Assembly (NCBI RefSeq): GCF_002093625.1
Contig: NZ_MRWD01000034.1
Location: 1 to 56,425, forward strand
Direction of reading: 5' to 3'
Length of the DNA: 56,425 bases
Origin: Rouxiella silvae
GTDB lineage: Bacteria > Pseudomonadota > Gammaproteobacteria > Enterobacterales > Enterobacteriaceae
Shown here: piece by piece, positions 28,119 through 37,862 of the stretch
Layout: each line of letters begins with the position of its first letter
Numbering within the stretch: the stretch's first letter is position 1
Program-made: the position numbers and the translations under genes
Notes under the pieces: generated by a model
Seen by the model: only the letters and a program-made list of their open reading frames with translations
Databases searched by the model: none
Told to the model about the DNA's origin: nothing

Positions 28119-28359
28119 TTATCCTCTCACTATTTTCGATAATCCGCACATTTCAGCCCACCGTAATCGCTACCTGCTCAACTCACCTCGAGATTTTTCT
28201 CCATAATGAATCCATAAGTCTGATTCTAAAGGGCTACATTCCCGTCAGTTTATTTCTTATTATTTCTAAATATTACCGAAAGTAATTACTCAAGTGAAAG
28301 AGGTCGATTTTCTTCTCTGTTTCGCAAGGATGAATTTTTACTATAAATGGATCAAAATA

Positions 28360-30030
28360 ATGAATATAAAAAATCGAACTTTATTATCTCTAGTCATCGG
28401 TAGCCTTTGTGCGGGCGCTGCACCTACTGCCTTTGGTCACGGAGCATTAGTCAGTCCACCAGCACGCCAGGTTGCCTGCATAGACTCAGGTATGGCGGGT
28501 AACTGTAAAAAAGCCTCAGCAGACAGTAATGACGGTGGACAATCAATTTACACATGGCAAGAGCTGACGGGTTTTGTTTACGGTAATCACAGTGCAGCAG
28601 AGGCCAGAAAGGCTATCCCTAGCCATCTTATTTGCTCCGGCACTTCTAAAGGATCTGGATTCAGTCAGCCTAGCGCAGATTGGAGGACCACAACGATCAC
28701 ACCGAATAACAACGGTAAGGTCACGATGCGTTATGGCTATACTCAGCCACACGACGTTTCATGGATTGAATTCTACATCAGTAAAAAAGGGTTCAATCCG
28801 GCTGAGAAAGCATTAGGCTGGGATGATATCGAACTACTGGATACGGTGGTTTCCTCCAAATCGGTTAGCTCAATAACGGGGCAGAGATATAGAAGCTATG
28901 AGGATTATAAAATCAGTATCCCGGAAGACCGAAGCGGCCGGGCTGTTATATTTACCCGCTGGCAGCGTCAGGATAATGCCGGTGAAGGTTTCTATGGCTG
29001 TAGCGATGTGATTATTGATAGGAATGGCGGTGAGCAACCCCCAGTGACAGATGATCCGGAGATAGGTGAAGAGGACGGTACCGATTGGGTTGAATCAGGC
29101 AAATTTGCCCAGGACCATAAACCCGCAGTCGGTAACTATGTTCACTTCCGTGTAATGGGAGGTACCAAAGGCAATAATCTGGTTGATATCAGTAAAAAGA
29201 TCACCAGTGCTAACGTCAACGATAAGTGGATTTCTGAGCTGGCTTTTGACATTAACACCAACCATTCCAATATCGTTCTGATTGGTAAGCAAGATGGCGG
29301 TGGCATAGTTAACTTTGATCCTGCGAATTTACGTGGCAATAGTATTTTCCTTCGCGATAGCAAGCAGTCTGCGGTCTTGAGCGTTGAAAAAGCAACGGAT
29401 GCACCGGTTGCCGTGGCACCTGCTGACTTTACCGTGACAGAAAATGCGGCTAGCAGAGGCTATGATTTAGATGGCTCTCAGAGTCAGAATGCGGCATCTT
29501 ACCTTTGGACAATTATTGACTCTGACGGGGGTAAGTTTACTCTGCAAGAGCGGAACGGGGGTTCCTGGGTATCGCAAGTAAAACAGGCGAAAGCGCGTGC
29601 ATTAATTAAACCTAATACCCATGGCAAAGCGGTTTACCTATTAACCGTGACCGGTAAAGACGGTAGCAAAGACGCTAAGCGTGTGACTGTGACGGTTAAA
29701 GCCAACGGTACGGTAACGCCGCCGACTCCACCGACGCCACCGACTCCTCCAGTAGGCGATTTCCCAGCCTGGGATCAGGGGAAAACCTACGTTACCGGTG
29801 ATAAAGCCAGCTTGAACAACGTCAACTACATTGCCAAGAATTGGACCCGATCCAAACCGGGCGTAGGCAGTGACTGGACATTTGCTGATGCGAGTGTGGT
29901 TACCGAGTGGAGTTCTTCAATGACCTATACCAGTGGCAACTTGGTCACCTACGGTGGAAAAACCTGGAAAGCGGCGTATTGGAGCGTCGGCAATACGCCG
30001 GGTCAACACGCAGTTTGGGTTGCGCAATAA
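28360..30030 (+). CDS. secreted lytic polysaccharide monooxygenase (AA10), multidomain, chitin-binding
   Basis: A 556-residue secreted copper enzyme that oxidatively cleaves chitin or cellulose. The signal peptide is cut before His27 (AFG|HGALVSPPAR), which exposes the N-terminal histidine of the copper brace. The second histidine is His131 (TQPHDVSW), and GEGFYGCSDV near 208-217 closes the AA10 domain. A GbpA-like module (about 250-365), a PKD/Ig-like module (about 370-470), a TPP-repeat linker and two CBM5/12-type modules follow (FPAWDQGKTYVTGDKA; VTEWSSSMTYTSGNLV). The first in-frame Met is 22 codons upstream at 28294; 28360 is chosen because it gives a proper signal peptide and has GGA nearby. 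No neighbour is clearly related, and the gene ends in a strong terminator. Confidence 0.92.
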   Translation: MNIKNRTLLSLVIGSLCAGAAPTAFGHGALVSPPARQVACIDSGMAGNCKKASADSNDGGQSIYTWQELTGFVYGNHSAAEARKAIPSHLICSGTSKGSGFSQPSADWRTTTITPNNNGKVTMRYGYTQPHDVSWIEFYISKKGFNPAEKALGWDDIELLDTVVSSKSVSSITGQRYRSYEDYKISIPEDRSGRAVIFTRWQRQDNAGEGFYGCSDVIIDRNGGEQPPVTDDPEIGEEDGTDWVESGKFAQDHKPAVGNYVHFRVMGGTKGNNLVDISKKITSANVNDKWISELAFDINTNHSNIVLIGKQDGGGIVNFDPANLRGNSIFLRDSKQSAVLSVEKATDAPVAVAPADFTVTENAASRGYDLDGSQSQNAASYLWTIIDSDGGKFTLQERNGGSWVSQVKQAKARALIKPNTHGKAVYLLTVTGKDGSKDAKRVTVTVKANGTVTPPTPPTPPTPPVGDFPAWDQGKTYVTGDKASLNNVNYIAKNWTRSKPGVGSDWTFADASVVTEWSSSMTYTSGNLVTYGGKTWKAAYWSVGNTPGQHAVWVAQ

Positions 30031-30046
30031 TATTCCAGTAAGGTAA

Positions 30047-30082
30047 AAAAAATGCCTGCACGTTATGTGCAGGCATTTTTTA
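30047..30082. terminator. bidirectional terminator between LPMO and nrdF
   Basis: Stem AATGCCTGCAC with GTGCAGGCATT around a short loop, with A and T tracts on either side, between two convergent genes. Confidence 0.9.
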
Positions 30083-30107
30083 TCTGTTAAACCCTATGGA
30101 GGGGAAA

Positions 30108-31100
<993 letters not shown>

Positions 31101-31114
31101 TTAATTTTAATCAG

Positions 31115-33265
31115 TTAAAGCGTGCACGACACACAGCCCTGAACTTCAGTCCCTTCCAGCGCCATTTGACGCAGGCGGATGTAATAAATGGTTTTAATGC
31201 CTTTACGCCAAGCATAAATCTGCGCTTTGTTAATGTCGCGCGTCGTGGCGGTATCGCGGAAGAACAGTGTCAATGACAGCCCCTGATCTACGTGCTGCGT
31301 CGCCTCGGCGTAGGTATCAATAATTTTCTCGGGGCCAATCTCGTAGGCGTCCTGGTAATACTCCAGATTATTGTTATCCATAAACGCCGCCGGATAGTAA
31401 ACACGACCGATTTTGCCCTCTTTACGAATTTCCACTCGCGAGACAATCGGGTGAATACTGGAGGTCGAGTTGTTGATGTACGAGATAGACCCCGTCGGCG
31501 GTACCGCCTGCAGATTCTGGTTGTACAACCCGTGTGCCATCACCGACTCTTTCAGCGCGGTCCATTCGGCGACGCCCGGAATAGCGATGCCGGCCTGTTC
31601 GAACAGCTCGCGTACGCGCTCGGTTTTCGGATGCCAGATATCCTGCAAATATTTATCAAAGTAGGTGCCGCTGGCGTAGGTCGAATCTTCAAATCCTTTG
31701 AAGGTTGTGCTGCGTTCAATCGCAAGCTGGTTCGAGGCGCGCACGGCGTGATAAACCACGGTATAGAAGTAGAGGTTGGTGAAGTCCAGACCTTCCGCCG
31801 AGCCATAATAAATACGCTCCCGTGCCAGATAGCCGTGCAGGTTCATTTGACCCAGGCCAATGGCGTGCGAGTCATGATTACCTTGCTCAACCGACGGCAC
31901 CGAGCGGATGTTGCTCATGTCAGAAACCGCCGTCAGCGCGCGGATCGCCATTTCGACCGATTGCCCAAAATCTGGCGAATCCATGGCGGCCGCAATGTTC
32001 AGCGAGCCGAGGTTGCAGGAAATATCCTTCCCCACTTTCTGATAAGACAGGTCTTCGCCATACACGGTCGCCGAGTTAACCTGCAAAATTTCCGAGCACA
32101 GGTTACTCATATTGATACGACCCTTAATCGGATTCGCACGATTAACCGTATCTTCGAACATCATATAAGGATAGCCAGACTCAAACTGAATTTCGGCCAG
32201 CACTTGGAAAAACTCGCGGGCGTTGATTTTGGTTTTGTGAATGCGCTTATCATTAACCATTTCGCGATACTTCTCGCTGATGCTGATTTCAGACATCGGC
32301 ACGCCGTACACTTTCTCGACGTGATAAGGCGAGAACAGGTACATGTCTTCGTTATTTTTCGCCAGCTCAAACGTAATATCTGGGATCACGACGCCGAGCG
32401 ACAGCGTTTTGATGCGAATTTTCTCATCGGCATTTTCGCGTTTAGTATCCAGGAAACGCAAAATATCCGGATGATGGGCATTGAGATAAACCGCACCCGC
32501 GCCCTGACGTGCACCCAGCTGATTCGCGTATGAAAAGGCATCTTCCAGCATTTTCATAATTGGGATCACACCTGACGACTGATTTTCGATGCGTTTAATA
32601 GGCGCGCCGACTTCACGAATGTTGGTCAGCATAAAGGCCACGCCGCCTCCGCGTTTAGACAGTTGCAGCGCCGAGTTCACAGAACGACCAATCGACTCCA
32701 TGTTGTCTTCAATGCGCAACAGGAAGCAGGAGACCAGTTCACCGCGCTGCTTTTTACCGCAGTTAAGGAAGGTCGGCGTGGCGGGCTGGAAGCGGCCGCT
32801 AATAATTTCATCCACAAAATGACCGGCGAGTTTGATATCGCCCTGCGCCAGCGTCATCGCCACCAAACAAACGCGGTCTTCATAGCGCTCAAGGTAGCGC
32901 TTGCCGTCGAAAGTTTTTAAGGTGTAGCTGGTGTAGTACTTAAAGGCGCCCAGAAAGGTCTGGAAGCGGAATTTTTTGGCGTAAGCCTGTTTAAACAAAC
33001 GCTTAGTTGACTCAAAGTCGTAAAGACTGAGCACGGCGGCGTCGTAATAGCCTTCTTCGACCAGATAACGCAGCTTTTCAGCCAGGTTGTGAAAGAACAC
33101 CGTGTTCTGATTCACGTGCTGGAGGAAGTATTGGCGTGCGGCGAGTTTGTCTTTATCAAACTGAATTTTACCCTCGGCATCGAACAGATTTAACATCGCG
33201 TTAAGCGCGTGATAGTCCGGTGTGCCGACACCCGGATCGGTGATTGCTAGTTCTGTCGCTGCCAA
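31115..33265 (-). CDS. nrdE: class Ib ribonucleoside-diphosphate reductase, alpha subunit
   Basis: Catalytic large subunit, 716 residues (E. coli 714). Active-site blocks seen are the cysteine of [16 protein letters not shown], the radical-site region [22 protein letters not shown], and the C-terminal redox pair CVSCTL that is re-reduced by NrdH. The N-terminal ATP-cone of class Ia enzymes is absent, as expected for NrdE. Its start overlaps the end of nrdI by 19 bases. Confidence 0.98.
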   Translation of the reverse strand: MAATELAITDPGVGTPDYHALNAMLNLFDAEGKIQFDKDKLAARQYFLQHVNQNTVFFHNLAEKLRYLVEEGYYDAAVLSLYDFESTKRLFKQAYAKKFRFQTFLGAFKYYTSYTLKTFDGKRYLERYEDRVCLVAMTLAQGDIKLAGHFVDEIISGRFQPATPTFLNCGKKQRGELVSCFLLRIEDNMESIGRSVNSALQLSKRGGGVAFMLTNIREVGAPIKRIENQSSGVIPIMKMLEDAFSYANQLGARQGAGAVYLNAHHPDILRFLDTKRENADEKIRIKTLSLGVVIPDITFELAKNNEDMYLFSPYHVEKVYGVPMSEISISEKYREMVNDKRIHKTKINAREFFQVLAEIQFESGYPYMMFEDTVNRANPIKGRINMSNLCSEILQVNSATVYGEDLSYQKVGKDISCNLGSLNIAAAMDSPDFGQSVEMAIRALTAVSDMSNIRSVPSVEQGNHDSHAIGLGQMNLHGYLARERIYYGSAEGLDFTNLYFYTVVYHAVRASNQLAIERSTTFKGFEDSTYASGTYFDKYLQDIWHPKTERVRELFEQAGIAIPGVAEWTALKESVMAHGLYNQNLQAVPPTGSISYINNSTSSIHPIVSRVEIRKEGKIGRVYYPAAFMDNNNLEYYQDAYEIGPEKIIDTYAEATQHVDQGLSLTLFFRDTATTRDINKAQIYAWRKGIKTIYYIRLRQMALEGTEVQGCVSCTL

Positions 33266-33651
33266 AATTCAGTTACTCCCTTCTTGACCTTTGCAACGTC
33301 CTCCGGTGTGCCCAGTAGTTCAAAGCGATACAGGTAAGGAACCTGACACTTTTGCGAGACGATTTCACCGGCAATGCAGTACGCTGCGCCGAAATTAGTG
33401 TTGCCAGCGGCAATGACGCCGCGGATGAGTGAACGATTGTGTTCGTCGTTGAGGAAGTGGATCACCTGTCTAGGAACTGCCCCGAGCGCCGTTCCCCCGC
33501 CGTAGCTGGGAACCAGCAAAATATACGGGCACGTCATTCGCAATTTTTCGCCTTGTGCTGCAATCGGTATTCTGACTGCCGGCAAACCGAGTTTGCCGAC
33601 AAAGCGATGGGTGTTTTCCGACTTACTCGAAAAATACACCAGGCTGTTCAT
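33247..33651 (-). CDS. nrdI: flavodoxin-like NrdI
   Basis: A 134-residue flavoprotein that supplies oxidant for the Mn(III)2-tyrosyl radical of NrdF. The FMN-binding start [14 protein letters not shown], the PSYGGG loop and [10 protein letters not shown] are visible. It lies 8 bases after nrdH and overlaps nrdE. GAGG lies 7 bases before the ATG. Confidence 0.97.
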   Translation of the reverse strand: MNSLVYFSSKSENTHRFVGKLGLPAVRIPIAAQGEKLRMTCPYILLVPSYGGGTALGAVPRQVIHFLNDEHNRSLIRGVIAAGNTNFGAAYCIAGEIVSQKCQVPYLYRFELLGTPEDVAKVKKGVTEFWQRQN

Positions 33652-33659
33652 TACCGGCC

Positions 33660-33899
33660 TCAGTGCACTTCTTGAAACTGGCGCAGGGCGGTAATTTTGT
33701 CAGGACGGAAGCCTGACCAATGGTCGTCACCGGCTACAATCACCGGCACTTGCTGATAACCCAGCGCGCGGACTTGCATTAATGCCTGCGCGTCCTGCGT
33801 CAGATCGACAACGTGATAGTCAATGCCATGTTTGTCCATAGCACGGTAGGTGGCGTTGCATTGTACGCAGTCTGGCTTGCTGTAAATGATTATGCTCAT
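33660..33899 (-). CDS. nrdH: glutaredoxin-like protein NrdH
   Basis: A 79-residue glutaredoxin-fold electron donor for NrdE with thioredoxin-like specificity. The redox motif CVQC lies at 11-14 and the family mark WSGFRPDKI near the C-terminus. The Met at 33899 aligns with the E. coli start; another in-frame Met three codons upstream is also possible, since the Shine-Dalgarno AAAGG fits neither ideally. It is the first gene of nrdHIEF. Confidence 0.95.
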   Translation of the reverse strand: MSIIIYSKPDCVQCNATYRAMDKHGIDYHVVDLTQDAQALMQVRALGYQQVPVIVAGDDHWSGFRPDKITALRQFQEVH

Positions 33900-34018
33900 G
33901 ATTCGCATTTACCTTTAGGGTAAGATGACTGAATTGTTTACGGCTTATGTTCTGCCTGTTATGCAGGAAATAAGCCGTAAAATGAGTATCGAACGGTTAT
34001 CTGCTGTCGACCAAAAGA

Positions 34019-34034
34019 ATACTAGATGTAGTGG
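34019..34034. promoter_or_regulatory. NrdR box 1
   Basis: ATACTAGATGTAGTGG matches the 16-base NrdR consensus (ACACTATATATAGTGT) at 12 positions. It overlaps the -10 of the nrdHIEF promoter. NrdR is the ATP/dATP-sensing repressor of reductase genes. Confidence 0.7.
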
Positions 34035-34046
34035 TGATAATTATCA
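34035..34046. promoter_or_regulatory. Fur-like operator (perfect palindrome)
   Basis: TGATAATTATCA is a perfect 12-base palindrome matching the core of the Fur box. It overlaps the -35 of nrdHIEF and lies between the two NrdR boxes. E. coli nrdHIEF is repressed by Fur with iron. Confidence 0.6.
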
Positions 34047-34049
34047 ACC

Positions 34050-34065
34050 CGACTAGATATAGGCT
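34050..34065. promoter_or_regulatory. NrdR box 2
   Basis: CGACTAGATATAGGCT matches the NrdR consensus at 11 of 16 positions. It starts 31 bases from box 1, about three helical turns, which is the usual arrangement of paired NrdR boxes. Confidence 0.65.
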
Positions 34066-34070
34066 TTTTG

Positions 34071-34087
34071 AATGATTGATTATCATT
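34071..34087. promoter_or_regulatory. second Fur-like site
   Basis: AATGAT-N5-ATCATT, including GATTATCATT, resembles a Fur box and lies just upstream of the nrdHIEF -35 region. Confidence 0.45.
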
Positions 34088-34207
34088 TGGCCGGAAAGGG
34101 CCGTGAAGCCGCATGGAATCTGGCTTAGCTTTTTTTCGATATTTTAAAGATTTTTTGTAAAGGTGAGGCCGCTCGGATTTTGAACGATTTTTGCTTGCAA
34201 AAATGAA

Positions 34208-34243
34208 AAAGCCCCAATGCGGGCAATCCGGCATGGGGGCTTT
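34208..34243 (-). terminator. ygaM terminator
   Basis: Long stem AAAGCCCCAATGC with GCATGGGGGCTTT (one mismatch). On the minus strand it is followed by five T. Confidence 0.85.
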
Positions 34244-34320
34244 GAGGGAATGATCATTTACCGCAAAAACGAGTTTGGTACAGCAAAAAAAGAGTTTGGC
34301 GTCAGGCTATCGCCGTTAGG

Positions 34321-34629
34321 CTATTTACGAGCCAGCAGTACACCCAGCACGATACCGACTGCGGCACCCACACCTACGCCATGCCACGGATTTTCTTTCA
34401 CGTAATCTGTCGCTTGGTTGGCGGCATCACGGGCATGCTGAGTAAGATTGCTATTGCCGTTAAAACGGGCTCGTGCATCGCGCAATACGCCTTCTGCTTT
34501 GCCGCGAATTTTTTCCAATTCATCTTTGGTTTTCGAGTTACCGGATTTCAACACTTCATCCAAGGTATCGGCCAGCAAAGTAATGTCCTGGTCTGCGTCA
34601 CGCTCGATTTTTTCTGATTTCTTAAACAT
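34321..34629 (-). CDS. ygaM: ElaB/YqjD/DUF883 family protein, YgaM-like
   Basis: A 102-residue protein of the DUF883 family, whose members sit in the inner membrane by a C-terminal helix and bind ribosomes in stationary phase. Residues 1 to about 75 are charged and helical, and HGVGVGAAVGIVLGVLLARK forms the tail anchor, preceded by the typical ENPW. It is adjacent to nrdHIEF as in E. coli, which supports ygaM over elaB or yqjD. The Met at 34629 is used because GGAGAG lies about 6 bases upstream; a Met four codons earlier lacks such a site. Confidence 0.88.
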   Translation of the reverse strand: MFKKSEKIERDADQDITLLADTLDEVLKSGNSKTKDELEKIRGKAEGVLRDARARFNGNSNLTQHARDAANQATDYVKENPWHGVGVGAAVGIVLGVLLARK

Positions 34630-34986
34630 TAAGCTCTCCATGTTTGAACATTTTGTTTAGAACGGGGTTTCGGATAATACTCACCGTTCACTTTTTTATC
34701 AGCCTGTTAAAAGCATAGCCTAAAATAGGGCTATGTGACCGATATCACGTTGGATCGCTCAATAATCACCCACAAAACAGAGTAATATGAGGAAAAAAGA
34801 GCGGTATGGCGGGTAATTTTCTTCATTGGTGACGCGGACTTGCATCTGCCGTCTCGGATTTTTCTGCAAAATGGGCCGCTGACAGACGATTGATGACATT
34901 TTTAAAACGTTTTTTCATTTGCAGCATGGAAAAACCTGTTTATGCTGTGAATTCCACAAAACTGTGATCTACATCCAGGTTAGTCC
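34630..34986. other. 357-base gap between ygaM and YhhS-like MFS gene
   Basis: Contains the candidate CRP site at 34731-34752 and a second TGTGATCT half-site near 34963 that overlaps the ribosome binding region of the MFS gene. TATGCT at 34712-34717 (minus strand) is a possible ygaM -10. No gene or strong hairpin seen. Confidence 0.45.
34731..34752. promoter_or_regulatory. candidate CRP site
   Basis: TGTGA-CCGATA-TCACG matches the CRP consensus TGTGA-N6-TCACA at nine of ten core positions. It lies between divergent ygaM and the YhhS-like gene, about 100 bases from the ygaM start. Which promoter it serves is not clear. Confidence 0.45.
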
Positions 34987-36183
34987 ATGTCCCCAAGTAA
35001 GTTTCAAACTAATTTGCAGTTAAATAAGCGCATACTGTCGATAGTTATTTTCACATTTGTTTGCTATTTGAGCATCGGTTTACCCTTGGCGGTACTGCCC
35101 GGATTCGTTCACGGCAAGCTCGGTTTCAACTCTGTTCTGGCGGGTCTGATTATCAGCGTGCAATATTTCGCCACGCTCGCCAGTCGTCCTCACGCCGGAC
35201 GCTTCGCGGATAACATTGGTCCCAAAAAAGTGGTTATTTTCGGACTGGCCTGCTGTGGCATCAGTGGCTTGTTCTACGTATTAGCCTTTTTAAGCAGCGC
35301 TATCCCCGTGCTTAGCCTGATTCTGCTGTGTGTGGGTCGCATCTTTTTGGGCGTAGGCGAAAGTTTTGCTGCCACGGGCACCATTTTATGGGGAATTGGC
35401 GCAACCAATCCCATTCACACTGGACGAGTTATCTCATGGAACGGGGTGGCAACCTATGGCGCAATGGCCGTGGGCGCGCCGCTGGGCGTGTTGCTTAACC
35501 TGCATTGGGGACTGGCGGGCGTTGCAGGCTTTGTGATGATTATTGCCGTGCTGGCGATAACGCTGGCCTCGACTAAACAAGCCATTACTGTGGTCACCGG
35601 TAAGCGCATCGCCTTTCGCGCCGTGGTGGGCAAAATTTGGATGCACGGTCTGGGATTGGGCTTCGGTACCATCGGTTTTGGCGTGATTGCCACCTTTATC
35701 ACCCTCTATTATGCAGACAAAGGCTGGGAAGGCGCGGCGTTTACTCTGACGCTGTTCAGCCTGGGTTTTGTCGGCATGCGATTGATATTCGGCAGCAATA
35801 TTGCGCGCTTCGGCGGTCTGAAAGTGTCAGTTGTGTCCTTTGTGATAGAAATTATTGGCCTGTTAATGATTTGGCAGGGGCACAGTCCGTTCAGCGTTGA
35901 ACTCGGCGCGTTTCTTACCGGTTCTGGCTTCTCGCTTATCTTCCCTGCACTGGGCGTAGAGGCGGTGAAGCAGGTGCCACAGCAAAATCAGGGTACAGCC
36001 TTAGGGACATATTCGGCGTTTCTGGATCTCGGTCTGGGCATTACCGGTCCCGTTGCCGGCCTGGTGATTTCACACTTTGGCACGCCGTCAATCTATCTCG
36101 CCGCTTCGTTCATGGTGATGCTGGCGATAGTGATAACGCTAAAAATGATGCGTATCGAAAATCGTAGAAAGCAAAATGAATAG
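34987..36183 (+). CDS. MFS transporter, YhhS/YfcJ family
   Basis: A 398-residue, 12-helix major facilitator. It is most like E. coli YhhS: SIGLPLAVLPGFVH in TM1, VQYFATLASRPHAGRFADNIGPKK across TM2-loop, GRVISWNGVATYGAMAVGAPLG, and PALGVEAVKQVPQQNQGTALGTY in TM10. YhhS-type carriers have been linked to sugar or glyphosate efflux, but the natural substrate is not settled. It stands alone between ygaM and ygaC, is absent from this place in E. coli, and was probably acquired or moved. AGGT lies about 7 bases before the ATG. Confidence 0.86.
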   Translation: MSPSKFQTNLQLNKRILSIVIFTFVCYLSIGLPLAVLPGFVHGKLGFNSVLAGLIISVQYFATLASRPHAGRFADNIGPKKVVIFGLACCGISGLFYVLAFLSSAIPVLSLILLCVGRIFLGVGESFAATGTILWGIGATNPIHTGRVISWNGVATYGAMAVGAPLGVLLNLHWGLAGVAGFVMIIAVLAITLASTKQAITVVTGKRIAFRAVVGKIWMHGLGLGFGTIGFGVIATFITLYYADKGWEGAAFTLTLFSLGFVGMRLIFGSNIARFGGLKVSVVSFVIEIIGLLMIWQGHSPFSVELGAFLTGSGFSLIFPALGVEAVKQVPQQNQGTALGTYSAFLDLGLGITGPVAGLVISHFGTPSIYLAASFMVMLAIVITLKMMRIENRRKQNE

Positions 36184-36316
36184 GGCAAATATTTAAACGA
36201 TCCTGCTGGCAAAAGCTTAGATAATTCCTAAATAGCCGTGGATTAAGGCTAAATGCATTGTTTGACAGATTTATTGCGGTAAGGTCGCCATGCGGTTTAG
36301 ATAGCGAGGACAAACC

Positions 36317-36652
36317 ATGTATTTACGGCCCGATGAAGTGGCAAAAGTGTTAGAAACATCCGGATTCGAACGAGATTTTATTGACGACAAAGCCTATGGT
36401 TATCGTCGAGGTGAGCACTACGTTTACGTCAATCGAGAGGCGCGTTTTGGTCGCACGGCGTTGGTTATCCATCCTGCAATGAAAGAGCGCAGTGAGCGAT
36501 TTGCCGAGCCGACGGCGTCTTCTCGCAGCAGTCACGTTTACACCCAATTTCCTCTCGACCTTGAGAGCGAAGCCGTTACTTATTATGGAATTTGTCACGG
36601 TTTCAGTTCACGTCAGATCCTGAGCAACTATCTGGATAACGTCTTCAGATAA
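36317..36652 (+). CDS. ygaC: DUF2002 family protein YgaC
   Basis: A 111-residue soluble protein of unknown function, conserved in enterobacteria next to ygaM. Typical blocks are [43 protein letters not shown] and a C-terminal [15 protein letters not shown] lies 6 bases before the ATG. In E. coli ygaC is iron- and Fur-regulated as I recall; no clear Fur box was seen just upstream here. Confidence 0.9.
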   Translation: MYLRPDEVAKVLETSGFERDFIDDKAYGYRRGEHYVYVNREARFGRTALVIHPAMKERSERFAEPTASSRSSHVYTQFPLDLESEAVTYYGICHGFSSRQILSNYLDNVFR

Positions 36653-36663
36653 GCCACATGATG

Positions 36664-36700
36664 CTCCTTCCCCTTTCAGGGGAAGGTTAGGATGGGGTGT
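36664..36700. repeat. REP-like palindromic intergenic repeat
   Basis: Perfect stem CCTTCCCC-TTTCA-GGGGAAGG followed by TTAGGATGGGGTG, 12 bases after ygaC. The pattern (Pyr-rich palindrome plus GGATGGGG tail) resembles dispersed REP-like elements of Enterobacterales. It may also terminate ygaC and the convergent gene. Confidence 0.5.
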
Positions 36701-36703
36701 GTT

Positions 36704-37144
36704 TTAAACCAAGTGGATTTGATTAAAGGTTTCGTTGTAACTGCGGCGAAACTGCGCCAGCTCGAACGGTTCAATGTCGAGTTCGGCGAAGTAGAATAAT
36801 GCCAATTCGGCGTGCTCACTGGTCAGCATCGGGTCGAGATGAGCGCGAATCAATACGTTGCGCCAGTGGGTAATATTTTCATCAGAGGCATCTTTGATGA
36901 ACGTATGATAAATAAACACGATATAGGCCGCTTTACGGATCTCTTCCGCGTACCCCCCGCTAATCGAGCGAATAAACATCGCGCTCTGCCGTTTGCCCAT
37001 CTCCAGCAGCATCGAATCAATATAAACCGGTTTTATCTTTAACAAACTGGCCAGTGAATCGTTAGCCTTTCTGGTATCTGCGGTCATAATCCAATAGCCG
37101 ACAACAAAAACCACCACCAGTGCAGCAATCATAATCCATATCAT
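36704..37144 (-). CDS. DUF1198 family protein, YicN-like
   Basis: A 146-residue protein with one N-terminal membrane helix (residues 1 to about 21, MIWIMIAALVVVFVVGYWI) and a cytoplasmic helical domain. It follows E. coli YicN in the start, in SLASLLKIKPVYIDSMLLEMGK and in the C-terminal RRSYNETFNQ. Function is unknown. It stands alone on the minus strand between ygaC and the CYTH gene, and the location differs from E. coli yicN. The Shine-Dalgarno GGAGG is far (about 13 bases) from the ATG. Confidence 0.82.
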   Translation of the reverse strand: MIWIMIAALVVVFVVGYWIMTADTRKANDSLASLLKIKPVYIDSMLLEMGKRQSAMFIRSISGGYAEEIRKAAYIVFIYHTFIKDASDENITHWRNVLIRAHLDPMLTSEHAELALFYFAELDIEPFELAQFRRSYNETFNQIHLV

Positions 37145-37290
37145 TCTTGACTCTGGCCTCCGGCCTGGGTGCGTAATGCCAATGAGTTTATAGGGTTACT
37201 GCGCTTAATCAACCGCAAATCGTCTGGCGAATTTTTGCGTTCATAATGTAATGATAAACTGAGTTATTCCCCTCGTTTATGGAGTTTGCC

Positions 37291-37818
37291 GTGGCCCGTA
37301 ATATTGAAATCAAAGCACGAATTGACGACTTTTCTGCTCTTTACGCCAAAATAGCCCTGCTGGCCGACGGCATTCCCGACATCATAGAACAGGATGACAC
37401 CTTTTTTGTTTGTCCGAATGGCCGTTTGAAACTGCGTACGCTGGCCGTAGACCGCGGTGAGCTTATCTTTTATCAGCGGGTGGATCAGGCCGGCCCTAAA
37501 ACCAGTTTCTATTCTCTTTCTGAAACTCAGGATCCGAACGGACTGCGCGAAACGCTGACCTTGGCCTTGGGCAGTGCGGGTCGCGTTATTAAGCAGCGCA
37601 CGCTGTTTATGGTCGGACAAACCCGTTTGCACCTCGACCGCGTAAAGGGACTCGGTGATTTTCTTGAATTTGAAGTCGTGTTGGAAGAAGATGAAACCGA
37701 AGCGCAAGGTATTGCTATCGCGGAAGATTTACTTGAGCGTTTGCAGATTCAGCGTCAAGAACTGGTGGATCAGGCCTATGTCGATTTGCTCAATCAACGG
37801 CAACAGCACCCCCTGTGA
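37291..37818 (+). CDS. CYTH domain protein (class IV adenylate cyclase/thiamine triphosphatase-like)
   Basis: A 175-residue CYTH-fold protein. The N-terminal EIK of NIEIKARI corresponds to the metal-binding ExExK edge, and the tunnel contributes LKLRTL, ELIFYQRVD, LHLDRVKGLGDFLEFEVVL and similar strands. The family cleaves or cyclises nucleotide or organic triphosphates and polyphosphate. Which activity applies here cannot be read from sequence. The start is GTG at 37291, because GGAG lies 6 bases upstream; an in-frame ATG at 37279 has no such site. It lies 44 bases before the phzF-like gene on the same strand and may be co-transcribed. Confidence 0.85.
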   Translation: MARNIEIKARIDDFSALYAKIALLADGIPDIIEQDDTFFVCPNGRLKLRTLAVDRGELIFYQRVDQAGPKTSFYSLSETQDPNGLRETLTLALGSAGRVIKQRTLFMVGQTRLHLDRVKGLGDFLEFEVVLEEDETEAQGIAIAEDLLERLQIQRQELVDQAYVDLLNQRQQHPL

Positions 37819-37862
37819 TAGCTCATTCACACAGTCCAATTTCTTTCATAAAAGCAGGTGTT

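Larger units (their letters stand above)
34019..34047 (-). promoter_or_regulatory. nrdHIEF sigma-70 promoter
   Basis: Minus strand: -35 TTGATA (34042-34047), 17-base spacer, -10 TAGTAT (34019-34024). The -10 overlaps NrdR box 1 and the -35 overlaps a Fur-like palindrome, so both repressors would block polymerase. Confidence 0.7.
33900..34320. other. 421-base control region upstream of nrdHIEF
   Basis: The region holds a sigma-70 promoter, two NrdR boxes and two Fur-like sites (34019-34087), then the ygaM terminator (34208-34243). The part 33909-34018 is the untranslated leader. It contains the inverted repeat ACGGCTTAT (33940-33948) with ATAAGCCGT (33970-33978), which could form a leader hairpin. 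No gene is supported. Confidence 0.6.

Noticed and set aside
31292-32533. A 413-codon open frame on the plus strand
   Set aside because: It lies wholly antisense to nrdE, has no ribosome binding site or known domain, and reflects the codon bias of nrdE on the other strand.
34961-34982. A CRP site just before the YhhS-like gene
   Set aside because: Only the left half (TGTGATCT) matches; the right half is poor, and the position over the ribosome binding region is wrong for activation.
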